Part shown: one piece after another, positions 18,406 to 27,900 of the stretch
Position numbering within the stretch: position 1 is the stretch's first letter
Layout: every line of letters begins with the position of its first letter
DNA from: Duncaniella muricolitica
GTDB lineage: Bacteria > Bacteroidota > Bacteroidia > Bacteroidales > Muribaculaceae
DNA: 64,000 bases
Direction of reading: 5' to 3'
Assembly: GCA_025808375.1 (NCBI GenBank)
Contig: CP061009.1
Location: 1,116,001-1,180,000, forward strand
Position numbers and translations under genes: made by a program
The notes under the pieces: generated by a model
Seen by the model: only the letters and a program-made list of their open reading frames with translations
Told to the model about the DNA's origin: nothing
The model's database searches: none

Positions 18406-18522
18406 GATACAAATGTTTCAAAAGGACAAAAGATACAAAAGTTTTTTATTTCAGACATACGCACAGGGGTATTCTGAAATAAAAAACTTTTGTATCTTTT
18501 GTCCTTCTGAGACTTTTGTATC
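18406..18522. repeat. Inverted repeat B (AAAAGGACAAAAG family), terminator of the PL1 gene
   Basis: Arms at 18406-18455 and 18473-18522 match over 50 positions with three differences, around a 17-nt loop. It contains AAAAGGACAAAAGATACAAA, related to repeats A, C and D. It begins 14 nt after the end of the pectate lyase gene in the transcription direction and ends near the META gene promoter. Confidence 0.85.
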
Positions 18523-18536
18523 AGATTTCCCTTATG

Positions 18537-20801
18537 TTATTTCACAAGGAATTTCTTACCGTCGCGGATATAGATGCCGGGAGTGAGATTGCCCTTGACT
18601 TCGATACCCATCAGATTGTAGATCTTGCCGTTGCCGGTCGAGGTCTCCGAGTCGGTGATGATGTCCTCGATGCCCGAGAGATCACCGGGGGTGAACTCAA
18701 AGCTGCGGATGCGCCACTTGGTGCCGGCGGTATAGTAATTGTAGGTCTTTCCGGCTTCAAGCTCATAGGTGATGTAGTCATCTGCGTCAACACCGTTGGG
18801 CGCAAATGAGCCTGACTTGACTACGGTGGTGCCGTCCGACAGAGTGGCGTCAAGTGTGGTTTTTGTGTCACCGTTGACAAACATGTTGATGGACTTGTTG
18901 TTTGCCACTGCGGCTGCAAACACGATTTTGAGCGTGCCGGGTACGTTGGGGCTGAATTTGATTTCCAGGCCGTTCTGATCGCCGCGGACATCCTTCGCGT
19001 TGGAGAAATCCCATTCGCCTACTCCTGCCTGAGAGCCTTTTGATGTGTTGTCAAGGAACTCTGCTGTGATGTTTTCACGCACTACAGTTTTGTTGGCGGG
19101 TTCGGTTCCGTTGGCGGTCCATGAATTGCCGACTTCTTCCTCATCGCCCGGATCGGGGGTGACTACATCGTCCGGGTCGGGCTCGGGCACATAGTTGGGA
19201 TCATAGGCGGGGAGTTGTACGGCAGCGTCGGCAGTGGTGAGTGTGCCGTTGAGCATCTTGGCCGTAGAACCGGCGTTGCCGTTGTCTACAATTTCCTGCA
19301 CGAGCGAGTTGATATAGTGCTCGAGGTTGGAGTAACCGTCGGCTGTAATTTTAGCACCGTCGGTGGGATCGTTGGGATTGAGGCCGTTTGCCTTTTCCCA
19401 CTCGTCGGGTATACCGTCGCCGTCTGTGTCGGTCTTGGCTGTGCCGGCATTGAGCTTGGGCCAGCCGTCACCGCCGGTGAGGCCTTTGACATCGGTCTGG
19501 GTGTTGATGAAACCTTTGTCGAGTCCGCTGCCTGTCGATGCCGGTGAGGCAGTTCGTGAGGTTTTGGTCCTTGCCTCGGAGGCTATGGTCTTGTCGAGCT
19601 CGTCGCGGCTTAGTGACGCGCCGGCATAGTTGATTACATTGGTGTAGGCTTCGGTAGTGCCGTGAGTGGTGGTGTAGACATACTCGATGGGAGTCTCGGC
19701 CTTGATTTCCTTTTTCATCTCGGCCTGCTTGGCCGCGGTGTTGGCAAGGTCATCCCAGTCGCTCCATGTGATCTGCGAGTATACGCCGTCGGTCCAGTTG
19801 TCTTTGGTGACATTCTGATCGCTGTAGTGATAGTTGCCGTCCACATAATATTTTCCCACGAGGTGGAGGGCGGGAGCATAGGCGGGATATGTAGCAACAT
19901 AATTGTTGTTACGCACACCTACGGCGGCGAGGCGTTTAAACTTGTTGGAGTTTGAACCTGACCAGTATTTGTTGCCGGGGCCGGGGATATATACGTTATT
20001 GACGATATTGACCTTCATGCCCTCGCCTCCGTAACATCCTTCGCCGCTATAGTTATATATGACGTTGTTGCGCATGTCCATCTGCTCTTTGAGCTGAGTG
20101 GTCGGGCGCGGGCCGAGGCGCGGAGCACGCGAAGTGTGGTGGGCAAGCAGGTTGTGGTGATATGAAGCCTTGCGGCCGCCCCAGTTGCCGCCATAGCCGT
20201 GACTGAGCTTGCTGTGGCCTTTCACGAGGCTCTGGCTTACGATACACCACTGTACGGTGGTGCGCGAGCAGCCTACAAATGAGAGGCACTCGTCGATGCT
20301 CCAGCTCACTGAGCAGTGGTCGACGATGATGTCCTTCTGGTCGATGGCTCCGAGACCGTCCCAGCCGTCGCAGGCTCCGCTGTTGGCCATCTCCTCTGTG
20401 ATATTCTTGTTGCCCGGACGGAAACGCATGAAGCGTATGATCACGTTGTCGGCCGAGATGGTAAACGGATATTCCGCTATACATACACCGTCGCCGGGTG
20501 CTGTCTGGCCGGCTATGGTCACATTGCCGTTGCGCAGCTTGAGTTCGCTTTTAAGATGAATTGTACCGTCGACGTCAAATACGATGGTGCGGGGACCTTT
20601 CTGTTCACAAGCCCAGCGGAATGAACCTTCGCCCGAGTCATTGAGATTGGTGACATGATACACTGCGCCACCGCGTCCTCCTGTCGTGTAGCGTCCGTAG
20701 CCCTCGGCTCCGGGAAACGCCTCACGTTGCTGCGACATGGCTATGCCCGGGACGAGCATGCATGATGCAAACAGTAAGCTACTGAGTAGATTTCCTTTCA
20801 T
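18537..20801 (-). CDS. PL1 family pectate lyase, modular and secreted
   Basis: A 754-residue secreted lyase that cuts de-esterified homogalacturonan by beta-elimination. A signal peptide (about 1-23) is followed by the parallel beta-helix domain (about 28-400): FPGAEGYGRYTTGGRGG, VIIRFMRFRPG, VDHCSVSWSIDE, and the RAPRLGPR segment with the catalytic Arg region. Then come an EF-hand-like segment (DTDGDGIPDEWEKANGLNP, about 460-478), an acidic proline-rich linker (PEPDPDDVVTPDPGDEEE), a beta-sandwich module that may bind carbohydrate, and a short tail ending in GIYIRDGKKFLVK like Bacteroidota C-terminal sorting or anchoring tails. It has its own promoter and ends at repeat B. It probably works with the CE8 esterase on the other side of the tRNA gene. 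Confidence 0.9.
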   Translation of the reverse strand: MKGNLLSSLLFASCMLVPGIAMSQQREAFPGAEGYGRYTTGGRGGAVYHVTNLNDSGEGSFRWACEQKGPRTIVFDVDGTIHLKSELKLRNGNVTIAGQTAPGDGVCIAEYPFTISADNVIIRFMRFRPGNKNITEEMANSGACDGWDGLGAIDQKDIIVDHCSVSWSIDECLSFVGCSRTTVQWCIVSQSLVKGHSKLSHGYGGNWGGRKASYHHNLLAHHTSRAPRLGPRPTTQLKEQMDMRNNVIYNYSGEGCYGGEGMKVNIVNNVYIPGPGNKYWSGSNSNKFKRLAAVGVRNNNYVATYPAYAPALHLVGKYYVDGNYHYSDQNVTKDNWTDGVYSQITWSDWDDLANTAAKQAEMKKEIKAETPIEYVYTTTHGTTEAYTNVINYAGASLSRDELDKTIASEARTKTSRTASPASTGSGLDKGFINTQTDVKGLTGGDGWPKLNAGTAKTDTDGDGIPDEWEKANGLNPNDPTDGAKITADGYSNLEHYINSLVQEIVDNGNAGSTAKMLNGTLTTADAAVQLPAYDPNYVPEPDPDDVVTPDPGDEEEVGNSWTANGTEPANKTVVRENITAEFLDNTSKGSQAGVGEWDFSNAKDVRGDQNGLEIKFSPNVPGTLKIVFAAAVANNKSINMFVNGDTKTTLDATLSDGTTVVKSGSFAPNGVDADDYITYELEAGKTYNYYTAGTKWRIRSFEFTPGDLSGIEDIITDSETSTGNGKIYNLMGIEVKGNLTPGIYIRDGKKFLVK

Positions 20802-20850
20802 GATATTTTTTTGTGTGTGTAGTTGTTGTGTCTTTCACATGTAATCTCGG

Positions 20851-20882
20851 CAAAAGTAACAATTAATCCCAATAAATACAAT
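20851..20882 (-). promoter_or_regulatory. Promoter of the PL1 pectate lyase gene
   Basis: On the minus strand: TTG at 20879-20881, 20-nt spacer, TACTTTTG at 20851-20858. The predicted start near 20844 gives a leader of about 43 nt. Confidence 0.7.
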
Positions 20883-20972
20883 AATTAAATAAGGAAAAGT
20901 GATGAACAGTGCCGAAAAAGTGCCGAAAAAGGCGTTTAAATGTTAAAATAGTGTTAAAATAGGCGCAAACTC

Positions 20973-21003
20973 TTGCACGGTATGGAAAAAGTCCATAACT
21001 TTG
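20973..21003 (+). promoter_or_regulatory. Promoter of the tRNA-Glu gene
   Basis: TTG at 20973-20975, 20-nt spacer, TAACTTTG at 20996-21003. The tRNA begins about 55 nt after the predicted start. Confidence 0.7.
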
Positions 21004-21065
21004 CATCGCAATTCTGAGGGACACCACTCCTAAACGATGAGTCTCGAACGAAGAGCCCACTGAAT

Positions 21066-21138
21066 GGCGATTTAGTGTAGAGGCCTAGCACGCCGCCCTC
21101 TCACGGCGGAAACCCGGGTTCGAATCCCGGATTCGCTA
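21066..21138 (+). tRNA. tRNA-Glu (anticodon CTC)
   Basis: A 73-nt cloverleaf. Acceptor 21066-21072 pairs with 21131-21137; the D arm is GTGT...GCAC; the anticodon arm is CCGCC-CTCTCAC-GGCGG with anticodon CTC (reads GAG); the T arm is CCGGG-TTCGAAT-CCCGG; the discriminator is A21138. The acceptor has a G-U pair at 1:72 and a U-U mismatch at 6:67. The 3'-CCA is not encoded (A is followed by CAA). It has its own promoter and terminator. Confidence 0.93.
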
Positions 21139-21145
21139 CAAGCCC

Positions 21146-21183
21146 GAAAGCCGGATTCTACGGAGAGTCCGGCTTTCATTTTT
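21146..21183 (+). terminator. Terminator of the tRNA-Glu gene
   Basis: GAAAGCCGGA (21146-21155) and TCCGGCTTTC (21168-21177) form a perfect 10-bp stem with a 12-nt loop, followed by ATTTTTATT. Confidence 0.88.
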
Positions 21184-21253
21184 ATTATCCCATGTGTGGG
21201 ACAATAAAACAGTCGTAGTCAATCGCGCCATCATTATTACATCTCACAATATC

Positions 21254-22552
21254 ATGAAACGATTATTCCTTTTTCTGCTTGTCGCAGTGACGCTCGGTCT
21301 GACGGGCCGGACGCAATCAAAGCAACTGTATGATTTCGTAGTGCCGCGTGACGGATCGTTTCGTCAGGCTCTCGATGCGGCCAATAACCGCGAGGACACT
21401 ACCGCACGTTTCCGAATATTCATAATGCAGGGCGACTATGTGATACCCACCGAAGGCACCACCACCGGCGGCGACGGCAAGGAGTATGGCGACGCCCGCT
21501 CCTATCTCAAAGCCCCCAACACTTCTATAATAGGGGAGGATCGTGACCTTACCGTGCTCACCAACACTGTGCCCGAGGCTACGTGGGACAACGGTTTCGG
21601 CAAAGCCAACCCCCTCGAAGGCATAGGCCGCGGCGATGTGCTCATTATCGAGAGCCCTGCCACACGCACCTATCTCCAGGGCCTCACCATGCGCAGCGGC
21701 ATGGCCGACCACACAGGCCGAAACATCGTGCTCCATGACCGCTCGGACCTCACGGCAGCCAAAAATATTTGCATCTGGGGCTATCAGGACACCTATGTCA
21801 GCAATAACCAGCAGGGCCGTTTTTACTTTGACGGCGGAGTCATACGCGGCCGCACCGATTACATCTGCGGCAAGGGCGACGTAGTCTATGACGGCGTCAC
21901 CTTTCAGCAGTGTGGCAAGGGCGGCTATCTCGCCGTGCCCTCCGTGCCGCGCAATTTCGGCTACGTGATGCTCGGCTGCTACATCAAGAGCGAGACCCCC
22001 GACGTCACCTATTACCTCGGCCGTCCCTGGGGCAAGGGCACTCCCCGCGCCATATGGATTGACACCAAGGTCGACACTGCTCCCATCACTAAGGACAAAC
22101 GCGGATATAACGGATGGGCCGACATGAGTGGCGGCTGGCCGGCGATATTTGCCGAGCATGGCACCCGCCTCGCCACGGGTGAAGCTGTGGATCTCAACGG
22201 CCGTCGTTCGGTATATACCGACAAAGAGGGCAAGACCCATCTCAACCATGCCGTGCTTTCCGACGCCGAGGCTGCCGTGTATACCCGCGCCAATGTGCTC
22301 GGCGAGTGGGACCCCGTTCTGCTCACCGGCGATGCTACCCCTGTCAGAGATGTACGTCTTGTCAAAGGCCGTCTCTCCTGGACCGGCAGCGACGACGCTC
22401 TGCTCTATGCCATATGTCGCAACGGCAAGGTGGTCGACTTTACCGTCGATACCACATATAATATAGGTAAGGCTGCCAAGACTGACCGATGGTCGGTGCG
22501 TGCGGCTAATCAGATGGGCGGTCTCGGAGCCGCGGTAGAGGCTGCAAAATGA
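21254..22552 (+). CDS. CE8 family pectin methylesterase, secreted
   Basis: Removes methyl groups from pectin, which opens it to pectate lyase. A signal peptide (MKRLFLFLLVAVTLGLTG) precedes a right-handed beta-helix. Signature segments of pectinesterases are present in order: GYQDTY, RGRTDYICGKGDVVYDG (the two catalytic Asp regions) and YLGRPWG. The C-terminal 80 residues form an extra beta domain. The protein has 432 residues from the ATG at 21254; an in-frame upstream start adds a non-signal extension and is less likely. Its stop overlaps the Nudix gene start (ATGA). No clear promoter is seen between the tRNA terminator and the gene. Confidence 0.9.
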   Translation: MKRLFLFLLVAVTLGLTGRTQSKQLYDFVVPRDGSFRQALDAANNREDTTARFRIFIMQGDYVIPTEGTTTGGDGKEYGDARSYLKAPNTSIIGEDRDLTVLTNTVPEATWDNGFGKANPLEGIGRGDVLIIESPATRTYLQGLTMRSGMADHTGRNIVLHDRSDLTAAKNICIWGYQDTYVSNNQQGRFYFDGGVIRGRTDYICGKGDVVYDGVTFQQCGKGGYLAVPSVPRNFGYVMLGCYIKSETPDVTYYLGRPWGKGTPRAIWIDTKVDTAPITKDKRGYNGWADMSGGWPAIFAEHGTRLATGEAVDLNGRRSVYTDKEGKTHLNHAVLSDAEAAVYTRANVLGEWDPVLLTGDATPVRDVRLVKGRLSWTGSDDALLYAICRNGKVVDFTVDTTYNIGKAAKTDRWSVRAANQMGGLGAAVEAAK

Positions 22553-23055
22553 ACAGTGACAACAGTCAGGAACTCTTTCCGCTTGTCGACACCGAAGGCA
22601 ATGTCATAGGGAGGGCCACACGCGGAGAGTGTCACGGCGGGAGCATGCTGCTTCACCCCGTAGTGCATCTTCATCTGTTTGATGCCGCCGGACGCCTCTA
22701 TCTGCAACGACGCCCCGAGTGGAAGGACATACAGCCGGGCAAATGGGACACTGCTGTCGGTGGCCATGTGGATTATGGCGAGGAGGTGACCGACGCGCTC
22801 GTGCGCGAGACTCGCGAGGAGCTTGGCCTGGAGATTGAGGCCGGCGACGCAAGACTGTTGCGACGCTATGTGTTTGAGAGCGACCGCGAGCGCGAACTGG
22901 TCAATGCCTACATGCTCGTGAGCGACCGCGCCCCCGCGCCTACCGACGAGCTTGACGGCGGACGCTTCTGGAGTCGCGAAGAGATACTCTCATCGATGGG
23001 GCGCGAGGTGTTCACGCCCAACTTCGAGCGGGAATATATGATGCTCTTCGAGTAA
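22549..23055 (+). CDS. Nudix hydrolase
   Basis: A 168-residue cytoplasmic Nudix protein. The Nudix box is complete: GGHVDYGEEVTDALV followed by RETREELGLEI (about residues 66-91), with all metal-binding Glu residues. The N-terminal PLVDTEGNVIGRATRGECHGG and the long VHLHLFDAAGRLYLQRR strand resemble the isopentenyl-diphosphate-isomerase-like branch, but the substrate cannot be told from sequence. It overlaps the CE8 gene by 4 nt, so the two are probably translated together, although no functional link is obvious. The transcript ends at repeat C. Confidence 0.9.
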   Translation: MNSDNSQELFPLVDTEGNVIGRATRGECHGGSMLLHPVVHLHLFDAAGRLYLQRRPEWKDIQPGKWDTAVGGHVDYGEEVTDALVRETREELGLEIEAGDARLLRRYVFESDRERELVNAYMLVSDRAPAPTDELDGGRFWSREEILSSMGREVFTPNFEREYMMLFE

Positions 23056-23058
23056 GAA

Positions 23059-23196
23059 GATACAAAAGTTTCAAAAGGACAAAAGAAACATAAGTTTTTT
23101 ACACAAAGACTAAAAGGTAAAAATAATTTACTCCGGTCTCAGAGGGTGTTTAATAAAAAACTTATGTTTCTTTTGTCCTTTTGAAACTTTTGTATC
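23059..23196. repeat. Inverted repeat C (AAAAGGACAAAAG family), terminator
   Basis: Arms at 23059-23100 and 23155-23196 are perfectly complementary over 42 nt, with a 54-nt loop. It begins 3 nt after the Nudix stop codon. Its right arm is repeated without a partner at 42522-42561, identical over 40 nt. Confidence 0.88.
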
Positions 23197-23254
23197 CCCG
23201 TTAATCTTAACATCTATTATTAAAAACTGTGTGGTGAGTGTGGATAATTATACC

Positions 23255-23262
23255 TAAATTTG
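23255..23262 (+). promoter_or_regulatory. -7 box of the ECF sigma operon
   Basis: TAAATTTG matches TAnnTTTG. The start would be near 23269, which excludes a TTG start at 23260 for the sigma factor and supports the ATG at 23290. No clear -33 box is seen. Confidence 0.5.
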
Positions 23263-23289
23263 CTCACTAAACATGAATATCACTCACGG

Positions 23290-23850
23290 ATGGCTACTGA
23301 AAAATCACTTGACGACATAGAGCTTGTGGAGCGGCTGAGGGACCCCTCGACCTGCCGTGCGGCTTTTTGCGATATGATAAAGCTCTATACCGAGCCTCTG
23401 TATCGTCAGATTCGCCGTATGGTGCAGAGCCATGACGATGCCAACGACCTGCTGCAGAATACATTTCTCAAGGCCTGGCAGAATATCGAGAATTTTCGTG
23501 GCGACGCCAAGCTCTCGACCTGGCTCTACAAGATTGCGGTCAACGAGAGCCTCTCGCATCTGGAGCGCGAGCGCAAGCGTCAAGGCCTGTCGATTGACGA
23601 CGAGGAGTCTCATCTGGTCAATCTCATTGAGGCCGACAAGGATATCGACGGTGACCGCCTTGCCCAATTGTTGCGCGAGGCGATAGCCGGATTGCCTGAA
23701 AAACAGCGGCTTGTGTTTAATATGCGTTACTATGACGACATGAAATACGAGCAGATGTCGGAGATTCTCGGCACCTCCGTCGGCGCGCTTAAAGCGTCCT
23801 ATCACCTTGCCGTGAAAAAAATTGAGCAATTTTTCTCCTCCTATGACTAA
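23290..23850 (+). CDS. ECF-type RNA polymerase sigma factor
   Basis: A 186-residue sigma factor with regions 2 and 4 only. Region 2 includes DDANDLLQNTFLKAWQNIENFRG and STWLYKIAVNESLSHLERERKR (about residues 51-100). Region 4 (about 130-180) has LPEKQRLVFNMRYYDDMKYEQMSEILGTS and the recognition helix VGALKASYHLAVKKIE. The start at MATEKSLDD is set by the -7 box. The two following genes look like its membrane partner and a periplasmic Spy-like protein, an arrangement seen for envelope-stress ECF systems in Bacteroidota. Confidence 0.93.
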   Translation: MATEKSLDDIELVERLRDPSTCRAAFCDMIKLYTEPLYRQIRRMVQSHDDANDLLQNTFLKAWQNIENFRGDAKLSTWLYKIAVNESLSHLERERKRQGLSIDDEESHLVNLIEADKDIDGDRLAQLLREAIAGLPEKQRLVFNMRYYDDMKYEQMSEILGTSVGALKASYHLAVKKIEQFFSSYD

Positions 23851-23901
23851 ACCATTGCATACAAAGGGAGTCAAAAGATATATAATTAAAAGACACAGGA
23901 A

Positions 23902-24318
23902 ATGAAAGATATACTCGAAAAAGTGAACCGCAATGACGGTATGACCGTGCCGGACGGGTATTTCGACGATTTCGCAGCCCGTATGGCGGCCTCGTTGCCT
24001 GAGCGCGAGTGGGAGAAGCCCGCTCAGCGCGTGATGCCTCGCAGTTTCTGGCAGAAGGTACGTCCGTATGTCTATCTCGCAGCCATGTTTATGGGTGTGT
24101 GGTGCATGATGAAGATGTTTGACCTCATGCGCCCCGACACGAGCGGTCTGTCGTTTGACTCCAATCCCGTGCTTGCCGCCGCCGTGGGCAATGACTATTT
24201 TGTGAGCGACTATGTCATGACTCAGGGCGATGTGAGCGAGTATGAGCTGATGGACGCGCTCTATGAAACAGGGTTCACCCCCGGAGAGTATGACGACAAT
24301 ATTCAGGTCGAATTGTAA
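23902..24318 (+). CDS. Small membrane protein, probable partner of the ECF sigma factor
   Basis: A 138-residue protein. The soluble N-terminus (about 1-55) opens with NRNDGMTVPDGYFDDFAARMAASLPE, a pattern common in Bacteroidota proteins encoded after ECF factors. One membrane helix (VYLAAMFMGVWCMMKMF, about 56-74) is followed by an acidic periplasmic tail. There is no zinc-binding anti-sigma motif (HxxxCxxC), so an anti-sigma role is inferred from position only. The gene starts 51 nt after the sigma gene and ends 19 nt before the Spy-like gene. Confidence 0.75.
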   Translation: MKDILEKVNRNDGMTVPDGYFDDFAARMAASLPEREWEKPAQRVMPRSFWQKVRPYVYLAAMFMGVWCMMKMFDLMRPDTSGLSFDSNPVLAAAVGNDYFVSDYVMTQGDVSEYELMDALYETGFTPGEYDDNIQVEL

Positions 24319-24337
24319 CGAAATATCACGCAAAACT

Positions 24338-24814
24338 ATGATAAAGAAGCTATTATTTATCCTTATCGCGCTATTGCTGCTCCCTATCGCCATGACGGCA
24401 CAGAAGCCCACTGACCGTGAGCGTCAGGTGTGGATGAAAGAGATGCAGCAGTATAAGAACGATTATATTTCGCGCAAACTCGAGCTTTCCGAAGAGCAGA
24501 AGACTAAGTTTTTACCCATTTATAACCGCATGGAGAGCGAAATCCGAAAGATTTCCGACCAGACCATGCGTATGGAACGCGAGGTGAGAAAGAAAGGTGA
24601 CGCCGCCACAGACCTCGAGTGTGAGAAGGCGGCCGAGGCCCAGTTTGAACTCAAGGCCAAAGAGGCTCAGATCGAGATTAAATATTTCAAGGAGTTCAAG
24701 ACCGTGCTAAGCCCGCGACAGTTGCTTAAACTTAAAAAAGCCGAGAGGGATTTCTCACGCGAACTGATGAAAAAACATACCGAGAAGCAAAACAAAAACA
24801 GGCATAAAAAATAA
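24338..24814 (+). CDS. Spy/CpxP-like periplasmic protein
   Basis: A 158-residue exported, mostly helical and highly charged protein. The signal peptide is MIKKLLFILIALLLLPIAMTAQ. The body has an LSEEQKTKFLPIYNRMESE segment and LSPRQLLKLKKAE near the C-terminus, like the two LTxxQ motifs of Spy/CpxP chaperones. The C-terminus is very basic. The start at 24338 is chosen because it gives the signal peptide. It is third in the ECF operon and may be an envelope-stress chaperone or feedback partner (inference). Confidence 0.78.
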   Translation: MIKKLLFILIALLLLPIAMTAQKPTDRERQVWMKEMQQYKNDYISRKLELSEEQKTKFLPIYNRMESEIRKISDQTMRMEREVRKKGDAATDLECEKAAEAQFELKAKEAQIEIKYFKEFKTVLSPRQLLKLKKAERDFSRELMKKHTEKQNKNRHKK

Positions 24815-24863
24815 ATCCTGCACATTGATATAGTTGTATCACAATTACCTGATATTTGCAGGA

Positions 24864-24930
24864 AGATACGAAAGGACAAAAGTTTCAAAAAAGCGATATT
24901 CTTTTTGAAGCTTTTGTCCTTTTGTGATTC
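24864..24930. repeat. Inverted repeat D (AAAAGGACAAAAG family), terminator
   Basis: Imperfect arms around 24870-24892 and 24901-24924 share GGACAAAAG and its complement CTTTTGTCC, with an 8-nt loop. It is the shortest of the paired family members and lies between the Spy-like gene and the alpha-2-macroglobulin gene. Confidence 0.75.
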
Positions 24931-24986
24931 AGGCAGGTAAAAGACTCCGTCGTTTCAATAATATACTAACCTATCCTATATCTATT

Positions 24987-27900
24987 ATGCTGAGAATCTT
25001 CAGATATTTGACAGTCACGGCTTTATTGCTGTGGGCAGGTGTCGCGGTCGCTCAGACAGTCCGAAAGGTAAAGACTCCCGACTTTGCCTATCCGGAGACC
25101 GTGAGCACTCAGTCCCATAAAAATCTTGCTACGGCCCTTGCCGCCGGCAACAGCGAGGGTGTGTTGCGCAGTCTGCTCGACTATACATTGGCCCGAAGCT
25201 CGGTCTCGGCCGGCAATCTTCCTGCGAGTCTGGCTCTGGTCGACTCGGTGGTCGGTGTGAGCTCTGACCCTGTGCTCCGCGCCATGCTCCTGACTCTCGA
25301 GGCTGAGCTATATAATAATGTATATCAGTCATCGAGATGGAAGTATGACCGGCGCACCGCTCCGCTTTTCCCGCTTCCGGCCGACTACACCGAGTGGAGC
25401 GGACAGCAGTTTCGTCACACTATAAGCAGTCTTGTCGACAGCGCGCTGACCGACAGTGCTACCCTGCGTGCCGTGCCTCTTGCCTCCTATAAGAGTGCAG
25501 TGAGCCAGGACCATTACACCACAGTGTATTATCCCACGCTTTATAATTTTGTCATCACGCGGGCCATCGACATGATGACCGACTGGGGTGATGTGTCCAT
25601 CGGGCGGGTATTGTCGCTTTACGACCTGTTGATAGCCGCCTCGCCACACGATTCGGCTCCCGGAGTCAATGCCCGCCTCGGCCGTCTGGTCTATGAGATG
25701 GAGCGCAGACCTGAGTCGCGCGTTTTTTCCTCCGACGGCTACATGCAGTCGCCTTTGATGGAACTTTACCGCTCATACCTCACCTCGGCCGGCAAACCTG
25801 CCACTCAATATGCAGGCGATATACTTCTTGAAGTACCCGTCTATGGAGTCAGCTACAGGCGCGAATTGTATGACTACATTATCGCGTTTCTCAAAGATTG
25901 TCCGGCCTATTGGCGCAAGGACTGTCTGCTCGGTAGACTCAATCAGATGAAGGAGCGGGAGGTGTCGCTCACCTCACCATTGGTCACGGGACCCGGACGC
26001 GAGGTGGAGCTGAAGATGCATCTGACCAATGTCGACCGTCTGACCGTTGATATATATGACGTATCGTCATCCCCGGTGACAGACTTCGACTTCACATTCA
26101 CTTCCGGCATGGCCGGTGCGCGCCGTGTGGCCTCGCTCCCTGTCGAGGTGAGCGGCGAGCGTGTGCCTTTTGATGTGACGCGCAGTGTGACATATAGCTT
26201 CGATCGTCCGGGCACTTACATAGCCGTGCCGGTCGTGGCCGGTAATACAATCCGACGCCGGGATATCCGGAAGATTCATGTCACCGGTATAGCATTGTGT
26301 GCCACGAGTTTTCTTGACCGCACCGTATGGGCTGTCGATGCCGAGACCGGTGCGCCTCTCCCCGATGTGACCGTCAGTGTCAACACAGCTCCTTACAGCA
26401 AGGGCAGTGTGACCCGCAAGGTGGGCGTGACCGACGCCGAGGGTTCCGTAGCGGTTACCGACAGCAGGGGAGTGATAGTTGCGTCAAAGGGAACGGACAG
26501 GTATGCCCTTCCGCTGCACATCTACGGCTATAACTACGACCGCCCCGACAAGTGGATTATGGCGGTCAACGGATACACTTCTCTTCCCGTCTATCATCTT
26601 GGCGATACGGCCCGCTGGGTGGCTGTGTGCTATGAATATAAAGGTGGTCTCAGCCAGCCTTACGCCGGCCGTCAGGTCAAGGCGGTGCTCTATGACGCCA
26701 ACTCTGTGGCCGTCGATACGCTCGATGTGACCACCGACCGCTTCGGACGCGCTACGGGTGAGTTTGCTCTGCCGGCTGACGGTCTTACAGGTCGTTTTCA
26801 GATTAATGTCGACGGCCGTGGGGGGCTTGGATTTGAGGTTTCCGACTATAAACTTCCGACATTCATGGTGTCGGCCCCTCGTGTCGAGCAGGACGCTCCC
26901 GCGCCTGGATGTGTGACACTTCGCGGCAAGGTCGAGACCTATGCCGGCTTCCCGCTTGCCGATGCAGAGGTCTCGATGGACCTCAGTGTGTCCGAGCGTC
27001 CGCGCTGGTGGTATCCCTCGTCGAGCTATGATGTCTATGCGGCTAAAGCGCGCACCGATGCTTCGGGCCGTTACGAGATAGTGGTTCCCGATAGCGTGTT
27101 TGCCTCATCGCCTATCCCCGCAGGCTATTATACGGCCGCTGTGTCGGTACTCTCCTCGGCCGGCGAGACTCAGACAGGCAGTGTGTCGTTTGGCCGCTCC
27201 GAGCGTTACATCATCAAGGCTGATATTCCCGCGAACTTCGATTTGTCCAAAGGCCGTATGCCTGTCAATGTAAGGGTGGTTAATTATGAGGATTCTGTCG
27301 TCGGCCGCTCCGCCACTCTCTCTATACAGCGGGCCGATTCGGTGGTCGTGGCAGTCAGAGACATACGCGGCCGCGACGATATGCACGTCTCGGCTCTCGC
27401 CCAGGGGGTGTATAATGTCGTGATAACATGTGCCGACGCCGATACTCTACGTCGCCAGCTCATACTTTACAACCCCTCGGCCACAGAGTCGCCAGTCAAA
27501 GACGAACTGTTGTGGTCGCCCGACTGGTCGCTCAAGGTCGATGGCCGCAGCGGTGATGGCTCGTGGCTCTATGCTGCCGGCTGTGACACTCATGTGCTTG
27601 CGACTGTATGGACGCCCGACAGTGTCGTGAGCCGCCGGTGGGTTGAGGCCCGCAAGGGTTTCAACCGTCTCGACGTACGTCTGCCCAAGGGTATTGACAA
27701 GGCTACTCTTACTATCATGGCAACAGGCGGTTACCGCACGGATAGCCGCGACATTACGGTGACCAGGGCCGACAGCGGTCTGGGGCTGAAGATTGTGGCC
27801 GAGTCGTTCCGCGACAGCACTGTTCCCGGCAGTGACGAGACATGGACATTCCGTATAGTCGACACTCGTGGCGACGGTCGCGAGGCTGCCGTGATAGCCG

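Noticed and set aside
21000..21200. tRNA-Glu as an integration site of a mobile element
   Set aside because: No integrase, no direct repeat of the tRNA 3' end and no change of gene content are seen next to it.
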